This document shows positions 9,985 through 19,603 of a stretch of DNA of 64,000 nt, one piece after another; the first letter of the stretch is position 1; each line of letters opens with the position of its first letter. Source of the DNA: Diploptera punctata (Eukaryota; Arthropoda; Insecta; Blattodea; Blaberidae); assembly GCA_030220185.1 (NCBI GenBank), contig JASPKZ010009905.1:1-64000 (forward strand), read 5' to 3'. Made by a program: the position numbers and the translations under genes. The notes beneath the pieces were generated by a model that made no database searches, had not been told where the DNA came from, and saw nothing but the letters and a program-made list of their open reading frames with translations.

Positions 9985-10088
9985 AATACATGAGTCGGGA
10001 TTTGAACCCGAGTTTCTAACTTTATACCTTTAGTGCCCTAACCAACTGAGATACTCACACGATCCTAACACAAACATTTATTTTTCTT
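9985..10088 (-). mobile_element. SINE-6 head, partial copy
   Basis: GAGTCGGGATTTGAACCCGA (complement of a box B) and AACCAACTGAGATACTCAC (box A region) match the copy at 10.8 kb, then continue with ACACAAACATTTATTTTTCTTATATA. The body beyond is absent. Confidence 0.65.
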
Positions 10089-10105
10089 ATATATATATAT
10101 ATGTA

Positions 10106-10420
10106 TCTCCACCGCTGTGGCCTCGTGGTAGCGTGCTGTCTTATCATACAGCGGGCCCGGGTTCGATTCCCGGTCGGGACAGGCTACTGGGTGAGGTTCT
10201 TTCGGGGATTTTCCTCACCTGTAAGAGAAATTTCAGGAAGCTTAGGGCCCAAAGGTCCCCCGAAAATCATCCGGCCATCACTATCATCCTTATTATTATC
10301 ATAATCATCATCCTTCACCAGTGTGGAAAGCAACGGGAAGCTACCATACCTATAATTCCCTAGTAAAGCTACAAAGCATAGCATGGAAAGACCTGCCCTC
10401 GGGCAAAATTACTATGGATG
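10106..10420 (+). mobile_element. SINE-1, copy 2 (short 3' type)
   Basis: The head has box A GTGGCCTCGTGGTAGCGTGC and box B GGGTTCGATTCCC. Body: GGGTGAGGTTCTTTCGGGGA and TTTCAGGAAGCTTAGGGCCC. A short ATC/ATT run is followed by the GTGTGGAAAGCAACGGGAAG 3' part ending ATTACTATGGATGG. Complete from end to end and flanked by TA-rich microsatellites on both sides. Confidence 0.9.
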
Positions 10421-10421
10421 G

Positions 10422-10424
<3 letters not shown>

Positions 10425-10488
<64 letters not shown>

Positions 10489-10512
10489 GAGAGAGAGAGA
10501 GAGTGTGAGAGA
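10425..10512. repeat. (TA)n-(GA)n compound microsatellite
   Basis: TA dinucleotides switch directly to GA dinucleotides. Confidence 0.95.
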
Positions 10513-10534
10513 GTAAAAGAATAATAAAAGAAGA

Positions 10535-10704
10535 CGAAGTAATAAGGCATAAGAGAAGATAGAGGGAAAATAGAAGAGAACAGTAAGAAGGAAATAAAAG
10601 AAAAAGTTAAGGATAAAGTGAAAAACTAGAAAAGGCCTTATTAAAAGTTTTCATTTCTTACTTTACTGGTCGACCTATGAAAATATGGCACGAAAACCGC
10701 TTTC
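10535..10704 (+). repeat. Direct repeat shared with 7.73-7.88 kb
   Basis: Same blocks as the upstream copy (GGCATAAGAG, ATAGAAGAGAACAGTAAGAA, TTTCTTACTTTACTGG) after a (GA)n tract. Confidence 0.55.
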
Positions 10705-10760
10705 TCAGGCCGTAACAGTTCTTCTAGGACTAATACCTGGCAGGATGATGATGATGATAA
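10705..10760 (+). mobile_element. LINE 3'-tail fragment with (GAT)n
   Basis: GGCCGTAACAGTTCTTCTAG ... TAATACCTGGCAG followed by GATGATGATGAT, in the pattern of LINE tails elsewhere in the window. Confidence 0.5.
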
Positions 10761-10794
10761 CTATATTTTTGACATTCGGCAATGAAGGCAAATA

Positions 10795-11010
10795 CAATAT
10801 GAAAAGAAAAATGAATGATTGAGTCGGGATTTGAACTCGAGTCTGTAAACTCTGCTCTAACCAACTGAGCTACCCTAGTATTCCAACACAAACATACATT
10901 TTTGTTATATATGCAGTATTCTCAATTCACGTAAGAGGTAGCGGGATATCGTTCCAACTGTCGTCTAGTGGCCACTATAACAAGTAGCATATTTAAAGAA
11001 AATATTTACT
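10795..11010 (-). mobile_element. SINE-6, copy 3
   Basis: Complement of box B (GTCGGGATTTGAACTCGAG), box A region (CTAACCAACTGAGCTACC), then GTATTCTCAATTCACGTAAG and CGTCTAGTGGCCACTATAAC, the same body as the 6.1-kb and 24.9-kb copies. Confidence 0.7.
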
Positions 11011-11012
11011 TT

Positions 11013-11017
11013 ATAGT

Positions 11018-11109
<92 letters not shown>

Positions 11110-11110
11110 C
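11013..11110. repeat. (TA)n followed by (TTTA)n
   Basis: About 55 bases of TA, then about 35 bases of ATTT tetranucleotides. Confidence 0.95.
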
Positions 11111-11179
11111 ATAAAACATAATTGCATAGCATCATTGTCATTATCTTATTCATTAAGTTTATGATTTAGATATCTCCTA

Positions 11180-11335
11180 GCGAATCATCACCATCATCAC
11201 CTATGATATAAATATCATCGAGGCAGCGAAACTCCGCTTTCCAGGCGCTCCAACCTTAGAAATGGGCTACAATAAAGCCATGTCAGGAGAGAATACCGGA
11301 ATGTAGAAATGACAGCGTGATGACATTGAATAAAA
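11180..11335 (+). mobile_element. SINE-1 3' fragment (long 3' type)
   Basis: TCATCGAGGCAGCGAAACTC, CCAGGCGCTCCAACCTTAGA, GCCATGTCAGGAGAGAATAC and TGTAGAAATGACAGC match the 3' half of the long SINE-1 copies. The head is absent. Confidence 0.75.
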
Positions 11336-11939
11336 AACAATTACATAAATTAAACAATTAAGCTAAGTGGAGTTTTTTAGTATTTATAATTACACTGTGT
11401 TTACATAATTATTTACTTCTTTACGAATGAGCGTTGTTCTTATTTTCCGCTCCTTGTTTAGAAATATGTCCACGTTTATACAATTATTTGGGTTTACCAT
11501 CACCTCGTAGCAGCCAATCCATCACGCCCAGAATTTACTAACTTCCCGGTAACAACTGACGTCCATACTATTCAATGTCACAATTTTCTAGTATGTATAT
11601 TTTTTTTTTCAGAATTCCAGCACATTAGACTTAATCGTAATTGTCGGTAATTTCTAGAAATGTTCATTCCCCAACGTAAATCAAGCGATCTCTCTTTCAA
11701 TCCTAGATTGTACGTACATGGTTGTTTCTCCCAAACTTGTTTTAGGTGTCTTCGTAAGCACAGTAAAACCAACTTGTAACTAACAAGCTGAAGGGCTCTC
11801 TTTGTATATTGTAAAATCATTTATATTGTCAGACTCCAAATTCTGTTTATTGGTTTTCTCCTTCAAACAGTATCGCCATTTTATCTACGTCTATGTTATT
11901 TTATTCCTGTAAATTTTAATAATCACCTTCAAAAATTAA
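11336..11939. other. Spacer, nothing recognised
   Basis: AT-rich. An 80-codon minus-strand frame near 11.6-11.8 kb has no motif. Confidence 0.4.
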
Positions 11940-12178
11940 AATTATAATATTAAATTATGAAATTGGTAACGTATAGGTCCGTCTCTTTAACTTTGTAAAG
12001 TATTAATTCTCTGTAGACCTTTCGGAACTAGTCCCATTATCAGCAGAAGGAGTAGAAGATAGGACTGTATTTTCTGACTCTGAATGCAATACAAGCCTAC
12101 AGAGAATTAATATTTTACAAAATTGAGAAGATGGATCTATAAGATAACAATTTCATAATTTTATATTATAATTTTTGC
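11940..12178. mobile_element. Fold-back element with hammerhead-like core
   Basis: Arms of about 75 bases (left TTAAATTATGAAATTGGTAA ... AGTATTAATTCTCTGTAG; right its complement). Part of the same arm recurs near 30.36-30.42 kb (AAATTATGAAATATTTACCT, GATCCGTCTCCTCAA). The inner minus strand reads CTGATAA, a T, a GGGA/TTCC hairpin, then GAAA. Non-coding. Confidence 0.75.
12020..12043 (-). other. Hammerhead-like core, family at 12 kb
   Basis: Minus strand: CTGATAA, spacer T, stem GGGA-CTAG-TTCC (one G.T pair), then GAAA. It differs from the CUGANGA consensus by A in place of the second G, and has one extra base before stem II. Probably inactive as it stands. Confidence 0.4.
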
Positions 12179-12280
12179 GTAATTTTGTGACTAATACCTC
12201 AACAGAATTTTATTAAGGTTGGCCTTCATAAATACTTTTTTTGTATCTTTCAGTATTATTTTATTTTTTATTTATTATTT

Positions 12281-12600
12281 TCCACCGCTGTGGTCTCGAG
12301 GTAGCGTGCTGCCTTCTCACGCAGCGGGCCCGTGTTCGATCCCCGGTCGGGGCAGTTTTTCTGTGTGAGATTTTTATCGGGGTTTTTCATCACCTGTAAG
12401 ATGAATGTGAGGAAAACGTTAAGGCCCAAACAGTCCCCGAAATCATATGGCCATCATCATCATCACTATCATCTTTCACCGGTGTGGAAAGCAACGGGAA
12501 GCTACCACACCTACAATTCCCTAGTACAGCTGCAAGCATAGCATGGAAATGCTATGATTGCAGTGAAGGACCTGCCTTCGGGCAGAATTACTATGGATGG
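12281..12600 (+). mobile_element. SINE-1, copy 3 (short 3' type)
   Basis: CCACCGCTGTGGTCTCGAGG head, box B GTGTTCGATCCCC, GTGAGATTTTTATCGGGG, ATCATC run, GTGTGGAAAGCAACGGGAAG and the final ATTACTATGGATGG are all present. Full length. Confidence 0.9.
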
Positions 12601-13026
12601 ATTTTATATGTTTATTGTCAAATATTGTCAATTTTTGCAGAACCTATATGGGTAAATTTATTTTTTAAATTATCTTCTTATATTTCCCGATATTGACAGA
12701 ACAGAAAAGCTAGAGGTTAGGTTCTGGAATTTGAGACACCCGGTATAGCAAGTTTATAGCTTGCACATAATGTAAAATGACGTGGGTTAAGTTAGACGTG
12801 AGTTATGTGTATTTTAAAGCAAGATTTAAATGTAACTAAGGTTGTAAACTTAGCGATAAACTTATCGTTAAAGGCTGTTATTACACCACTTTAACTCCTG
12901 TAGCTATATTCAAGGTCACAATCTCACAGTACATAGCTTTTACTGCACATTACCCTATATCATAATAATGTATGCATCAAAACATGCTATAGAAAATCTG
13001 ATAAACACAACTTTACATACGTCGAT
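12601..13026. other. Spacer, nothing recognised
   Basis: No supported feature. Confidence 0.4.
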
Positions 13027-13086
13027 ATGAGATGGCTCAGGGGTAGCGTGCGAACCGCATCCCACTGGTCCCAGGTTCGAATATGT
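13027..13086 (+). other. tRNA-like fragment
   Basis: GATGGCTCAGGGGTAGCGTG resembles box A of SINE-1 and CCAGGTTCGAATATG resembles box B, at near-tRNA spacing. Acceptor stem pairing is lacking. Probably a SINE head remnant. Confidence 0.45.
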
Positions 13087-13204
13087 GAACAACTAACCTA
13101 AGATTTTTAATGATTTTCTTCAATTTTAACGAGAATGCTCTGCTGATATTTCATTACCAGATTAATTTAATCGTCAATCACAATAACAAAATCGGTGAAC
13201 TTAT

Positions 13205-13400
13205 AGCTCTCTTTCTCTCTCTCTCTCTCTCTCTCTATTCTTCTTCTCTCTCTTCTCTCTTCTTCTCTCTCTCTCTCTCTCTCTCTATTTCTTTCTCTCT
13301 CTTTCTCTGTCTGTCTGTCTCTCTGTCTCTCTCTCTCTTCTTTCTTTCTTTCTTTCTTCTTTCTTTCTCTTCACTCTCTCTCACTCACTCTCTGTTTAAC
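13205..13400. repeat. (CT)n-rich tract
   Basis: Imperfect CT dinucleotides mixed with TTTC and CTGT units, all pyrimidine on the plus strand. Confidence 0.95.
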
Positions 13401-13587
13401 TTTTTCCTTTATGGTACTTTTACAAGCCCACGACACCCAGACGTACAGGAATCGATCTATTGGAAGACAATTCGTATCTTTGGATCACACACATACTTTT
13501 TTTGATAACAACAAAAACATGGGGGGTTTCCCTGCATGAATGAGCTGTAGAATAACTTATATAAAAGATAATTTTACAAAAATAAGT

Positions 13588-13675
13588 AAGTTATATATCG
13601 TTCTGGGCCAAAGAGAGATGAACTGGCACGTGAATCGAGAAGACTACTCAACAGTGAGATACACGATCTTTATGG
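13588..13675 (+). mobile_element. RT-A fragment, left piece of a split copy
   Basis: TTCTGGGCCAAAGAGAGATG ... CTCAACAGTGAGATACACGA: the FGPKRDE region of RT-A. The same 88 bases recur at 14749-14836 with three differences, flanking an antisense RT-B insertion. Confidence 0.85.
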
Positions 13676-13714
13676 AAAACTTACTTACTTAATACTTAAT
13701 ACAGGCTTTCCACT

Positions 13715-14074
13715 TTACAGCAGTTTGCCTTTGATTCCTGCTTTCCAGAGATTCCTATCTTCCCATTGTCCATCTTTCACACCCCTCTTCATCATGGCAT
13801 CATATATTCCCTCATACCATGCTCTTCTACTTCTTCCCCTTCTCCTTCTGCCTGGTACCATCCAATCCAACACCTGTTTAGGCCATTGGTCTTCCGGCAT
13901 CCGTTGTACATGTCCATACCATTGTAGAGCTCTCTTTGTTATCCTATCGATAACAGTTTCTTGTGCATCCATTTCTTGTCTGATATATGTATTTCGAATA
14001 TGTTGTAGCCTGGATATTCTCATACTTCTCCGTAATCCATCCATTTCTGTCGTCGCCAAGATTCTTTTCTGCAT
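13715..14074 (-). pseudogene. RT-B C-terminal frame
   Basis: About 119 codons beginning inside the thumb region (MQKRILATTEMDGLRRSMRI) and ending just before the tail. It contains TKRALQWYGHVQRM and the basic GRRRRGRSRRAW motif typical of the ends of these LINEs, possibly an RNA/DNA-binding module. Confidence 0.85.
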
Positions 14075-14078
14075 CCTT

Positions 14079-14666
14079 TCATTTATTGTCCAGCTTTCTG
14101 ATCCATATGTAAGTATACTTTCTATTATTGTCTGTATAATCCCTTTTTTTTGTTTTTCTGATCAAATTTCTATTCCATAAAAGACCATTCAGGGATCTAA
14201 TCGCCTTCCTTGCACAATTTACTCTGTTAATATATTTTTCACAAGTACCAGATTTATCTATTATAGATCCAAGATATTTAAATTCTTCAACACGTTTAAT
14301 TATCATATTATTTATTTGTAGGTCTTCTGAATTTCCTCCGATTACCATATATTCTGTTTTAATATAATTTATCTTCAGTCCACCTACCTCAAATGCATCG
14401 ACCAACTTTCTGATCATATATTCTATATCTTCTTTATCTTGTCTAATTATAATCTGGTCATCAGCGAATAATGAATTGTGCAGTAAATGACCATTAATGT
14501 CGATTCCCATTCCCCTACATGACTTATTCCATTTCATTAATACATCTTCTAAATATATCTTGAACAATGTTGGTGACATCCCGCATCCTTGTCTTAATCC
14601 TTTTGTTATATCAAATTCTGAGAATATTCTATTTCCAACCTTGATACTTGCTTTACAATCATACAT
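14079..14666 (-). pseudogene. RT-B reverse transcriptase palm/thumb frame
   Basis: About 195 codons. Blocks visible in order: GLRQGCGMSP, LFADDQ, GGLKINYIKTEYM, FKYLGSIID and RSLNGLLWNRNLIRKTKKR. It then leaves the family frame at an A-rich run near 14145 and reads a short nonsense tail. Confidence 0.9.
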
Positions 14667-14748
14667 TCTTTTTATAAAATACGAGTATATGAGAGATTTG
14701 GATATTCCAAACTTCTACATTGCCCCCCAAAGCTTGTTGATGGGTACA

Positions 14749-15056
14749 AAGTTATATATCGTTCTGGGCCAAAGAGAGATGAACTGGCAGGTGAATGGAG
14801 AAGACTGCTCAACAGTGAGATACACGATCTTTATGGGATACCAAATACAATAAAACGTGGATTGCGATGAGCAGGAAATGTGGGGAATGAATGAGGGCAT
14901 ATAAAAATATGTTGGTCAAGAATGAGTGAGAGAATAACAATAATTATTTTAGGAAGATAAATTAAACAGAGGATGACTGGAATATATTACATCGAGACAG
15001 GGATGCATGGAGAGCTTATGTCCGTGCGACCATGAACCTCCGGGCTCGATAGTTTA
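14749..15056 (+). mobile_element. RT-A fragment, right piece of the split copy
   Basis: Begins with the second copy of the 88-base block and continues with degraded terminal-module sequence (GATTGCGATGAGCAGGAAAT, TGGAGAGCTTATGTCCGTGC, CATGAACCTCCGGGCTCGAT). It lacks the stretch encoding GKPEGKRPVGRPRMRW, and no GTAA tail remains. Confidence 0.8.
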
Positions 15057-15265
15057 TACCGCGGCAGTTTATATTAACTTCACCATCATTCAAACAAGTA
15101 TAAGGTCTGTTACGATCTCAAGGCTGGATTTCTAATTCATCTCTTCTTCGGACGGACCAAATAACTATTTCTTTTGAATTATACCGAAGCTTTTGCGATT
15201 CTGTTCATAGACAAACGTGCATTGATAATTGTTTATAAACGTATTTTATGTTATTAACAATTAGT

Positions 15266-15565
15266 GGGCACGCCGTAGCGTAGTGGTTAAGGCACTGTGC
15301 TACAAGCCAGAGGGTCCAGGGTTCAAGTCCCGTTGGGGTCAGGATTTTTAAACTGACCCAAACCCTCTGGCGGCACTATGGCCCTGGGGTCGACTCAGCC
15401 TCTAACGGAAATGAGTACCAGACGCTTGTTCTGGGGGTAAAGGCGGCCGTCACGCAAGGCTGACAACCCGGCTGACATAAAGTGCTGATTGTATAGAAAA
15501 AGTGGGAGCCTTAACCTCCTACTACCCCAAGGGCCTCCTGAGGCCTGTTGTGGGATCACTTTACT
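15266..15565 (+). mobile_element. SINE-2 (tRNA-derived), full-length copy
   Basis: Head GCACGCCGTAGCGTAGTGGT (box A), box B GGGTTCAAGTCCC. The body has the GACCCAAACCCTCTGGCGGC block, GAAATGAGTACCAGACGCTT, GGGGGTAAAGGCGGCCGTCA and a 3' end AGGCCTGTTGTGGGATCACT. It is flanked by TTAACAATTAGT (15254-15265) and TTAATAATTAGT (15566-15577), a 12-base target-site duplication with one difference. Other copies are near 25.3, 29.1 and 46.8 kb. Confidence 0.92.
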
Positions 15566-15582
15566 TTAATAATTAGTATGAC

Positions 15583-15970
15583 AGTCCACCGCTGTGGCCT
15601 CGGGGTAGCGTGCTGCCTCGTCACGCAGCGGGCCCGGGTTCGATCTCCGGTCGGGACAGTTTTTCTAGGTGAGGTTTTTATCGGGGTTTTTCCTCATCTG
15701 TAAGACAAATGTCAGGAAAACTTTAAGGCCAAAACGGTCCCCGAAATCATAAGGCGATCGCTATCATCATCATCCATATTCATCTTAGGTTAAGCTTAGG
15801 ATTAGGGACTCTCCTGGCGCATCATTATCGTGATCATCGCCCATCATATCATCGGGGCAACTTAACCCCGCCTTCCAGGCGCCCCAACCTCAGAAGTGGG
15901 TTACAAGTACGCCATGCCAAGAGAGAAACCAGGAATGTCGAAAGACAAACCTGGGGCATTTGAAAAAAAA
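15583..15970 (+). mobile_element. SINE-1 (long 3' type), full-length with target-site duplication
   Basis: Head, GTGAGGTTTTTATCGGGGTT, AGGCCAAAACGGTCCCCGAA, the long 3' part (GGATTAGGGACTCTCCTGGC, CGCCTTCCAGGCGCCCCAAC, AAGTACGCCATGCCAAGAGA) and an A-rich end. TAGTATGAC at 15574-15582 is repeated at 15971-15979. The left copy overlaps the SINE-2 duplication, so this SINE landed at the 3' edge of SINE-2 later. Confidence 0.93.
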
Positions 15971-15984
15971 TAGTATGACTAACT

Positions 15985-16382
15985 GACTGACTATGCCCCA
16001 TTGGTTCCTCGTGGGAACAAGGGTTCTCCCCAGAGGAAGTTTTTTAACCAAGCTTAATTTAAATACGCTTATTTCCATATAAATGTCAACAAGTGAGATG
16101 TGATTTGCACATCTCCTCAATGAGACATCTAGTACGCAACTAAGGTATTACTTGGATGGGTGAAGGTCGGTTTCATTTTGCACAGATACCTCTTTATTCA
16201 GGCTTGCGGTTCTTTAACGAGCCTGATAATCTTCAGACTCGGGACCGACGGTTTAAAGTGCCTCCGGAGGATTGTCCCTTGTATTCTTCCATCGTAAAAA
16301 TCCATAGACCATTACCGGGTTTGAACCCCCGTCCCTCGGATTCAGAAGCAAGGAATATAACCACTAGCCCCCCGCGGCACAT
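15985..16382 (-). mobile_element. SINE-3, copy 2
   Basis: Minus strand: CGCGGGGGGCTAGTGGTTAT (box A region), GGGGGTTCAAACCCG (box B), GAGTCTGAAGATTATCAGGC, and 3' sequence through TGTCTCATTGAGGAGATGTG. Confidence 0.75.
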
Positions 16383-16424
16383 ATAATTACCACAGTATTT
16401 ATATAAACTATACTGTAATAGTAT

Positions 16425-16600
16425 ATTACGATGCGAGGTTGGGAAGTGGTTTTTACAGAAGCGACAAAAATGTTTAAAAACCGAGTGATAGTGAGGTTTT
16501 TAATTACCGAGATTCTATAAAACACATCACAAACGTGCGTTCTACATTATTTTTTTGCGCGATGGTGTTTACAAAATGATAAATAATAGTGTAATATTTG
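16425..16600 (+). repeat. Repeat shared in inverse with 37.39-37.52 kb
   Basis: TACGATGCGAGGTTGGGAAG, GGTTTTTACAGAAG, ATTCTATAAAACACATCACA and GCGCGATGGTGTTTACAAAA all recur, complemented, near 37.4 kb. Roughly 85-90 percent identical where both are present. Confidence 0.65.
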
Positions 16601-16995
16601 CATTCATTATAAACAACTGACTAACGTTAACAATGTGGGCAATGATTATTAGTTGAAACTAAAGGAGGCCATCAGACCAATTAGTGATTAAATGGCGGCA
16701 TGTACGTATGTATTGTTTTATATTGTTTGAAATAAGGTTCATTTCAATTAAAATGCAGTGGTTTGTTTCGTATAATGCATATTAACACAACCTTTTGGAT
16801 ATATTTTGTATAGGCCTATAGATTCTACGTAGTATACATAAAGAGCATTGGTTTTACTTCCCACACGCGTTTTGTAATATGTAATATTACAATATAGCTA
16901 TTTTATTTAGGTTGGCAACCCCAAAATGTAGGAAGTTGAACTTTCAATCATGGTCGTCATTGCTGTAAGTACGACAAAACGCACCATCGCGCAAA
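16553..16995. mobile_element. Possible MITE bounded by TTTTGCGCGATGGTG repeats
   Basis: TTTTTGCGCGATGGTGTTT at the left and its complement (AACGCACCATCGCGCAAAAT) at the right are 16-18-base inverted ends of a ~440-base AT-rich non-coding segment. However, the 37-kb relative extends past the left end, so the true borders are uncertain. Confidence 0.35.
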
Positions 16996-17029
16996 ATACA
17001 GCCAGTTGTATATTCCTGAGTGGAAGAAA

Positions 17030-17075
17030 AAGCTTTATGGCCTGAACTCTGCCAGAATAAAAAAATATGAATAAA
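17030..17075 (+). mobile_element. RT-J 3'-terminal motif
   Basis: GAGTGGAAGAAAAAGCTTTATGGCCTGAACTCTGCCAGAATAAA, a degraded version of the RT-J 3' end seen at 39.9, 49.0 and 55.6 kb (shown here in pieces: GAGTGGAAGA, CTTTATGGCC, CTCTGCCAGAATAAA). Confidence 0.55.
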
Positions 17076-17138
17076 GAAATTAAAACTATGAATTATGTTT
17101 TAGGTGCTTAAATATAAATAAATATATAAATATAAATA

Positions 17139-17885
17139 TATTAGGACTGGAAGTAAATATCAATAAAACTAAATATATGGTCACACGTAAAAAATACATT
17201 ATGTAGCTAATGGAAATGGACAGCAAATGACAAATGAGGGAAATTTTGAGGAAGTGGCTGAATTCAAATACATAGGAACAATAAACACAAACAGGAATGA
17301 GATGCACAAAGAAATTAAACATAGGCTCAATTCTGGAAATGTGTGCTATTATGCATTGCAGAGACTCTTGATGTCCCAACTCCTTTAAAAAAACGTTAAA
17401 CTGAAAATATATAAAACTATTATTCTACCAGTTATATTATATGGGTGCGAAACATGGACTCTTACTTTAAGGGAGGAAAGGAGATTACAAGTATTTGAGA
17501 ATAAAGTACTTAGGAAATTTTTTGGACCAAAGAGAGATTAACAGACAGGTGAATGGAGAAGACTTCATAACAATGAACTACATTGTCTTTATAGGAAGCC
17601 AGATATAATAAGAACAGTTAAGCCTCGTAGATTGCGTTGGGCAGGACATGTTGCACGTATGGGGAATGAAAGACGTGCATGGAAGCTTCTTGTAGGAAAG
17701 CCAGAAGTAAAACGCCCAATTGGTAGACCAAGAATGAGGTGGGAGAATAACATTAACTATGATTTGAGGGAAGTAGATTATACAGGGAATGATTGGAAAG
17801 CATTAGCTCAGGATAGGGATGTATGGAGAGCTTATGTCCTCGCGACCCATGAACTTACGGGTTCGATAGTGCCAGTGAGTAAGTA
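17139..17885 (+). mobile_element. RT-A copy, 5'-truncated after the YADD box
   Basis: Starts at LGLEVNINKTKYM, continues through EFKYIGTINTNRNE and LPVILYGCETWTLTLREERR to the terminal module. It is broken by in-frame stops and small indels until about 17630, then open to the end. TACATTATGTAGC in place of TCATTATATAA, a stop in the RD-EQ region (GATTAACAG) and an inserted base in the last codons are visible. Tail AGTGAGTAAGTAAGTATATA. Confidence 0.9.
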
Positions 17886-17886
17886 A
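17632..17886 (+). pseudogene. RT-A terminal module frame
   Basis: About 84 codons: RWAGHVARMGNERRAWKLLV, then GKPEVKRPIGRPRMRW and YDLREVDYTGNDWKALAQDR. The last residues differ (LATHELTGSIVPVSK) because one base was gained near ATG AAC. Confidence 0.85.
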
Positions 17887-18029
17887 GTATATATATATAT
17901 ATATATATATAAATATAAAATAAATATATAAATATATACCTCATACATATAAATAAATATATAATATATACATATAAATATAAATAAATCAATAAATATA
18001 TAAATATAAATAATAATAAATATCTATCA
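17886..18029. repeat. TA/ATAA simple-sequence stretch
   Basis: TA run followed by ATAAATATA units. Confidence 0.9.
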
Positions 18030-18622
18030 TCACTAACCCTATCACTCCCTACCTCCTCCTCCCTTCACTCTCCTCTCCCTCCTCCTCCCTCAGCTCTCTC
18101 CACTCCCTCTCCCTCCATCCCTCCCTCTCCATCTCCTCTACTTCCCTCCCTCCCTCTCCCTCTCCTCTCCCTCCATCCCTCCCTCTCCCTCCCTCTCCCT
18201 CCTCACACCCTCCTCCCCCTCTCCCTCTCCCTCCTCCCTCCATCTCCCTCTCCCTCTACCCTCCCTCCCTCCCTCTCCCTCTCCTCTCCCTCCCTCCCTC
18301 TCCTCTCCCTCTCCCTACCTCCTCTCCCTCTCTCTCTCCCTCCTCCCTCCCTCTCTCTCTCTCTCTCTCCCTCCCTACTCTCTCTCCCCCTCCCTCTCCT
18401 CTCTCCTCCTCTCTCTCTCCTCTCTCCCTCCCTCATCTCTCTCTCCCTCCCTCTCCTCTCTTCCCTCCCTCCCTCTCTCCCTCCTCTCTCTCTCCCCTCC
18501 CTCTCTCTCTCTCTCTCTCTCTCCTCCCTCCCTCTCTCCCCTCCCTCTCTCTCCCCTCCCTCTCTCTCTCTCCATCCCTCTCTCTCTCCCTCAATCACTC
18601 CCTCTCTCTCCCCTCCGCCCTC
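18030..18622. repeat. 0.6-kb polypyrimidine tract (CCCTCT/CTCC)n
   Basis: Almost pure C/T on the plus strand for nearly 600 bases, built from CTCCCT, CCCTCC and CTCT units without a fixed period. All frames on the minus strand give Glu/Arg/Gly-rich artefact peptides. Mirror-symmetric stretches could form triplex (H-DNA). Confidence 0.95.
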
Positions 18623-19251
18623 CTTGGGTCCCCCTCGACCTCCTCGCGCCCGACGAATATTTTTCCCTAGTCCCGATTTGCCCAAAACTGGTTTTAACAT
18701 TAAGCCTCTTTCCATGTGAAAACATTTGCAGGAACAAATAGGCTTTTAATAAATTCATTTTACCTATAACAATTTCAATAGTCAGTATTTATACATAGAT
18801 ATAAAAATGCATATCTCTCTAATAAATTGTTAAAACTAATGGAATTGGACATCCCTGAAACAGAAGCAGAGCATGGCACGACAAGAAACACCTGACAATC
18901 GACACGCCATGTTTATTCATGATGCACATACCAAACTATAATAATGTCTCCTAGATCATCTGTACGTATTTTAATCACTTCCATATCATCATAAGCGTTT
19001 CCATGGCAACTATCTTAGATAGCGATTGCCAACTTTTCTTACAGTGTTGCTTTGACTAATACAATTCAATATTAAATTTGCGAAACAATTACTCCTGCCA
19101 GTGATTTAAATGTTTCGGACCGCTATGAAAACAAAATAATGTTTAACTCTAAGTTATTATTGTACATTATTATCTAATTTGTCACAAATTTAAGTAATTT
19201 CTACTCGTTTGTTTTTCTATTGTAAAAGCGAGGGTCTGACAGGGCTGACAT
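18623..19251. other. Spacer, nothing recognised
   Basis: No supported feature on either strand. Confidence 0.4.
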
Positions 19252-19603
19252 CTATTTTTTTAATGCCCCTGTTTGCCCTTTTGGACATTTCTAGTGTTCT
19301 CTCCTGGTAATGGCGTAATTGTAATCCACTTCTGAGGTTGGGGCGCCTGGAAGGCGGGGTTACGTTGCCCCGATGATATAATGGGTGATGATGATAGTGG
19401 TGCGCCTGGAGAGTCCCTAATTCTAAGCTTAATCTAAGATGAATATGAATGATGATGATTGCGATGGCCATACGATGTTCGGGAACAGTTTGGGACAAAA
19501 TTTTCCTGACATGTGTTACAGGTGAGAAAAAATCGATAAAAACCTCACCCAGGAAACTGTCCCGACCGGGGATCGAACCCGGGCCCGCTGCGTGACATGA
19601 CAT
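19252..19603 (-). mobile_element. SINE-1 (long 3' type), antisense, head truncated
   Basis: The plus strand shows the complement of the 3' part (CTGAGGTTGGGGCGCCTGGA, GGCGGGGTTACGTTGCCCCG), the body (ACCTCACCCAGGAAACTGTC) and box B (GGGGATCGAACCCGGGC). The box A end is cut and replaced by a SINE-2 tail. Confidence 0.85.

Larger units (their letters stand above)
13676..14748 (-). mobile_element. RT-B non-LTR retrotransposon, 5'-truncated, inserted in RT-A
   Basis: About 1.07 kb on the minus strand. The 5' cut is inside RT block 3 (VPINKLWGAM, then an in-frame stop). It continues through GLRQGCGMSPTLFKIYLEDV (block 4) and SLFADDQIIIRQDKEDI (catalytic box, plus positions 14454-14468). Then come EFKYLGSIIDKSGTCE (block 7) and, after a frameshift near 14.1-14.15 kb, a C-terminal part with RALQWYGHVQRMPEDQWPKQ and WMVPGRRRRGRSRR. 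The tail reads TTAAGTAAGTAAG, similar to the RT-A tail. Dead copy. Confidence 0.9.

Noticed and set aside
13110..13505. 131-codon plus-strand frame FFNFNENALL...
   Set aside because: Most of it is the (CT)n tract read as Ser/Leu; the first 30 codons alone match nothing known.
18049..18715. Glu/Arg/Gly-rich minus-strand frames
   Set aside because: Product of the polypyrimidine tract, not a protein.
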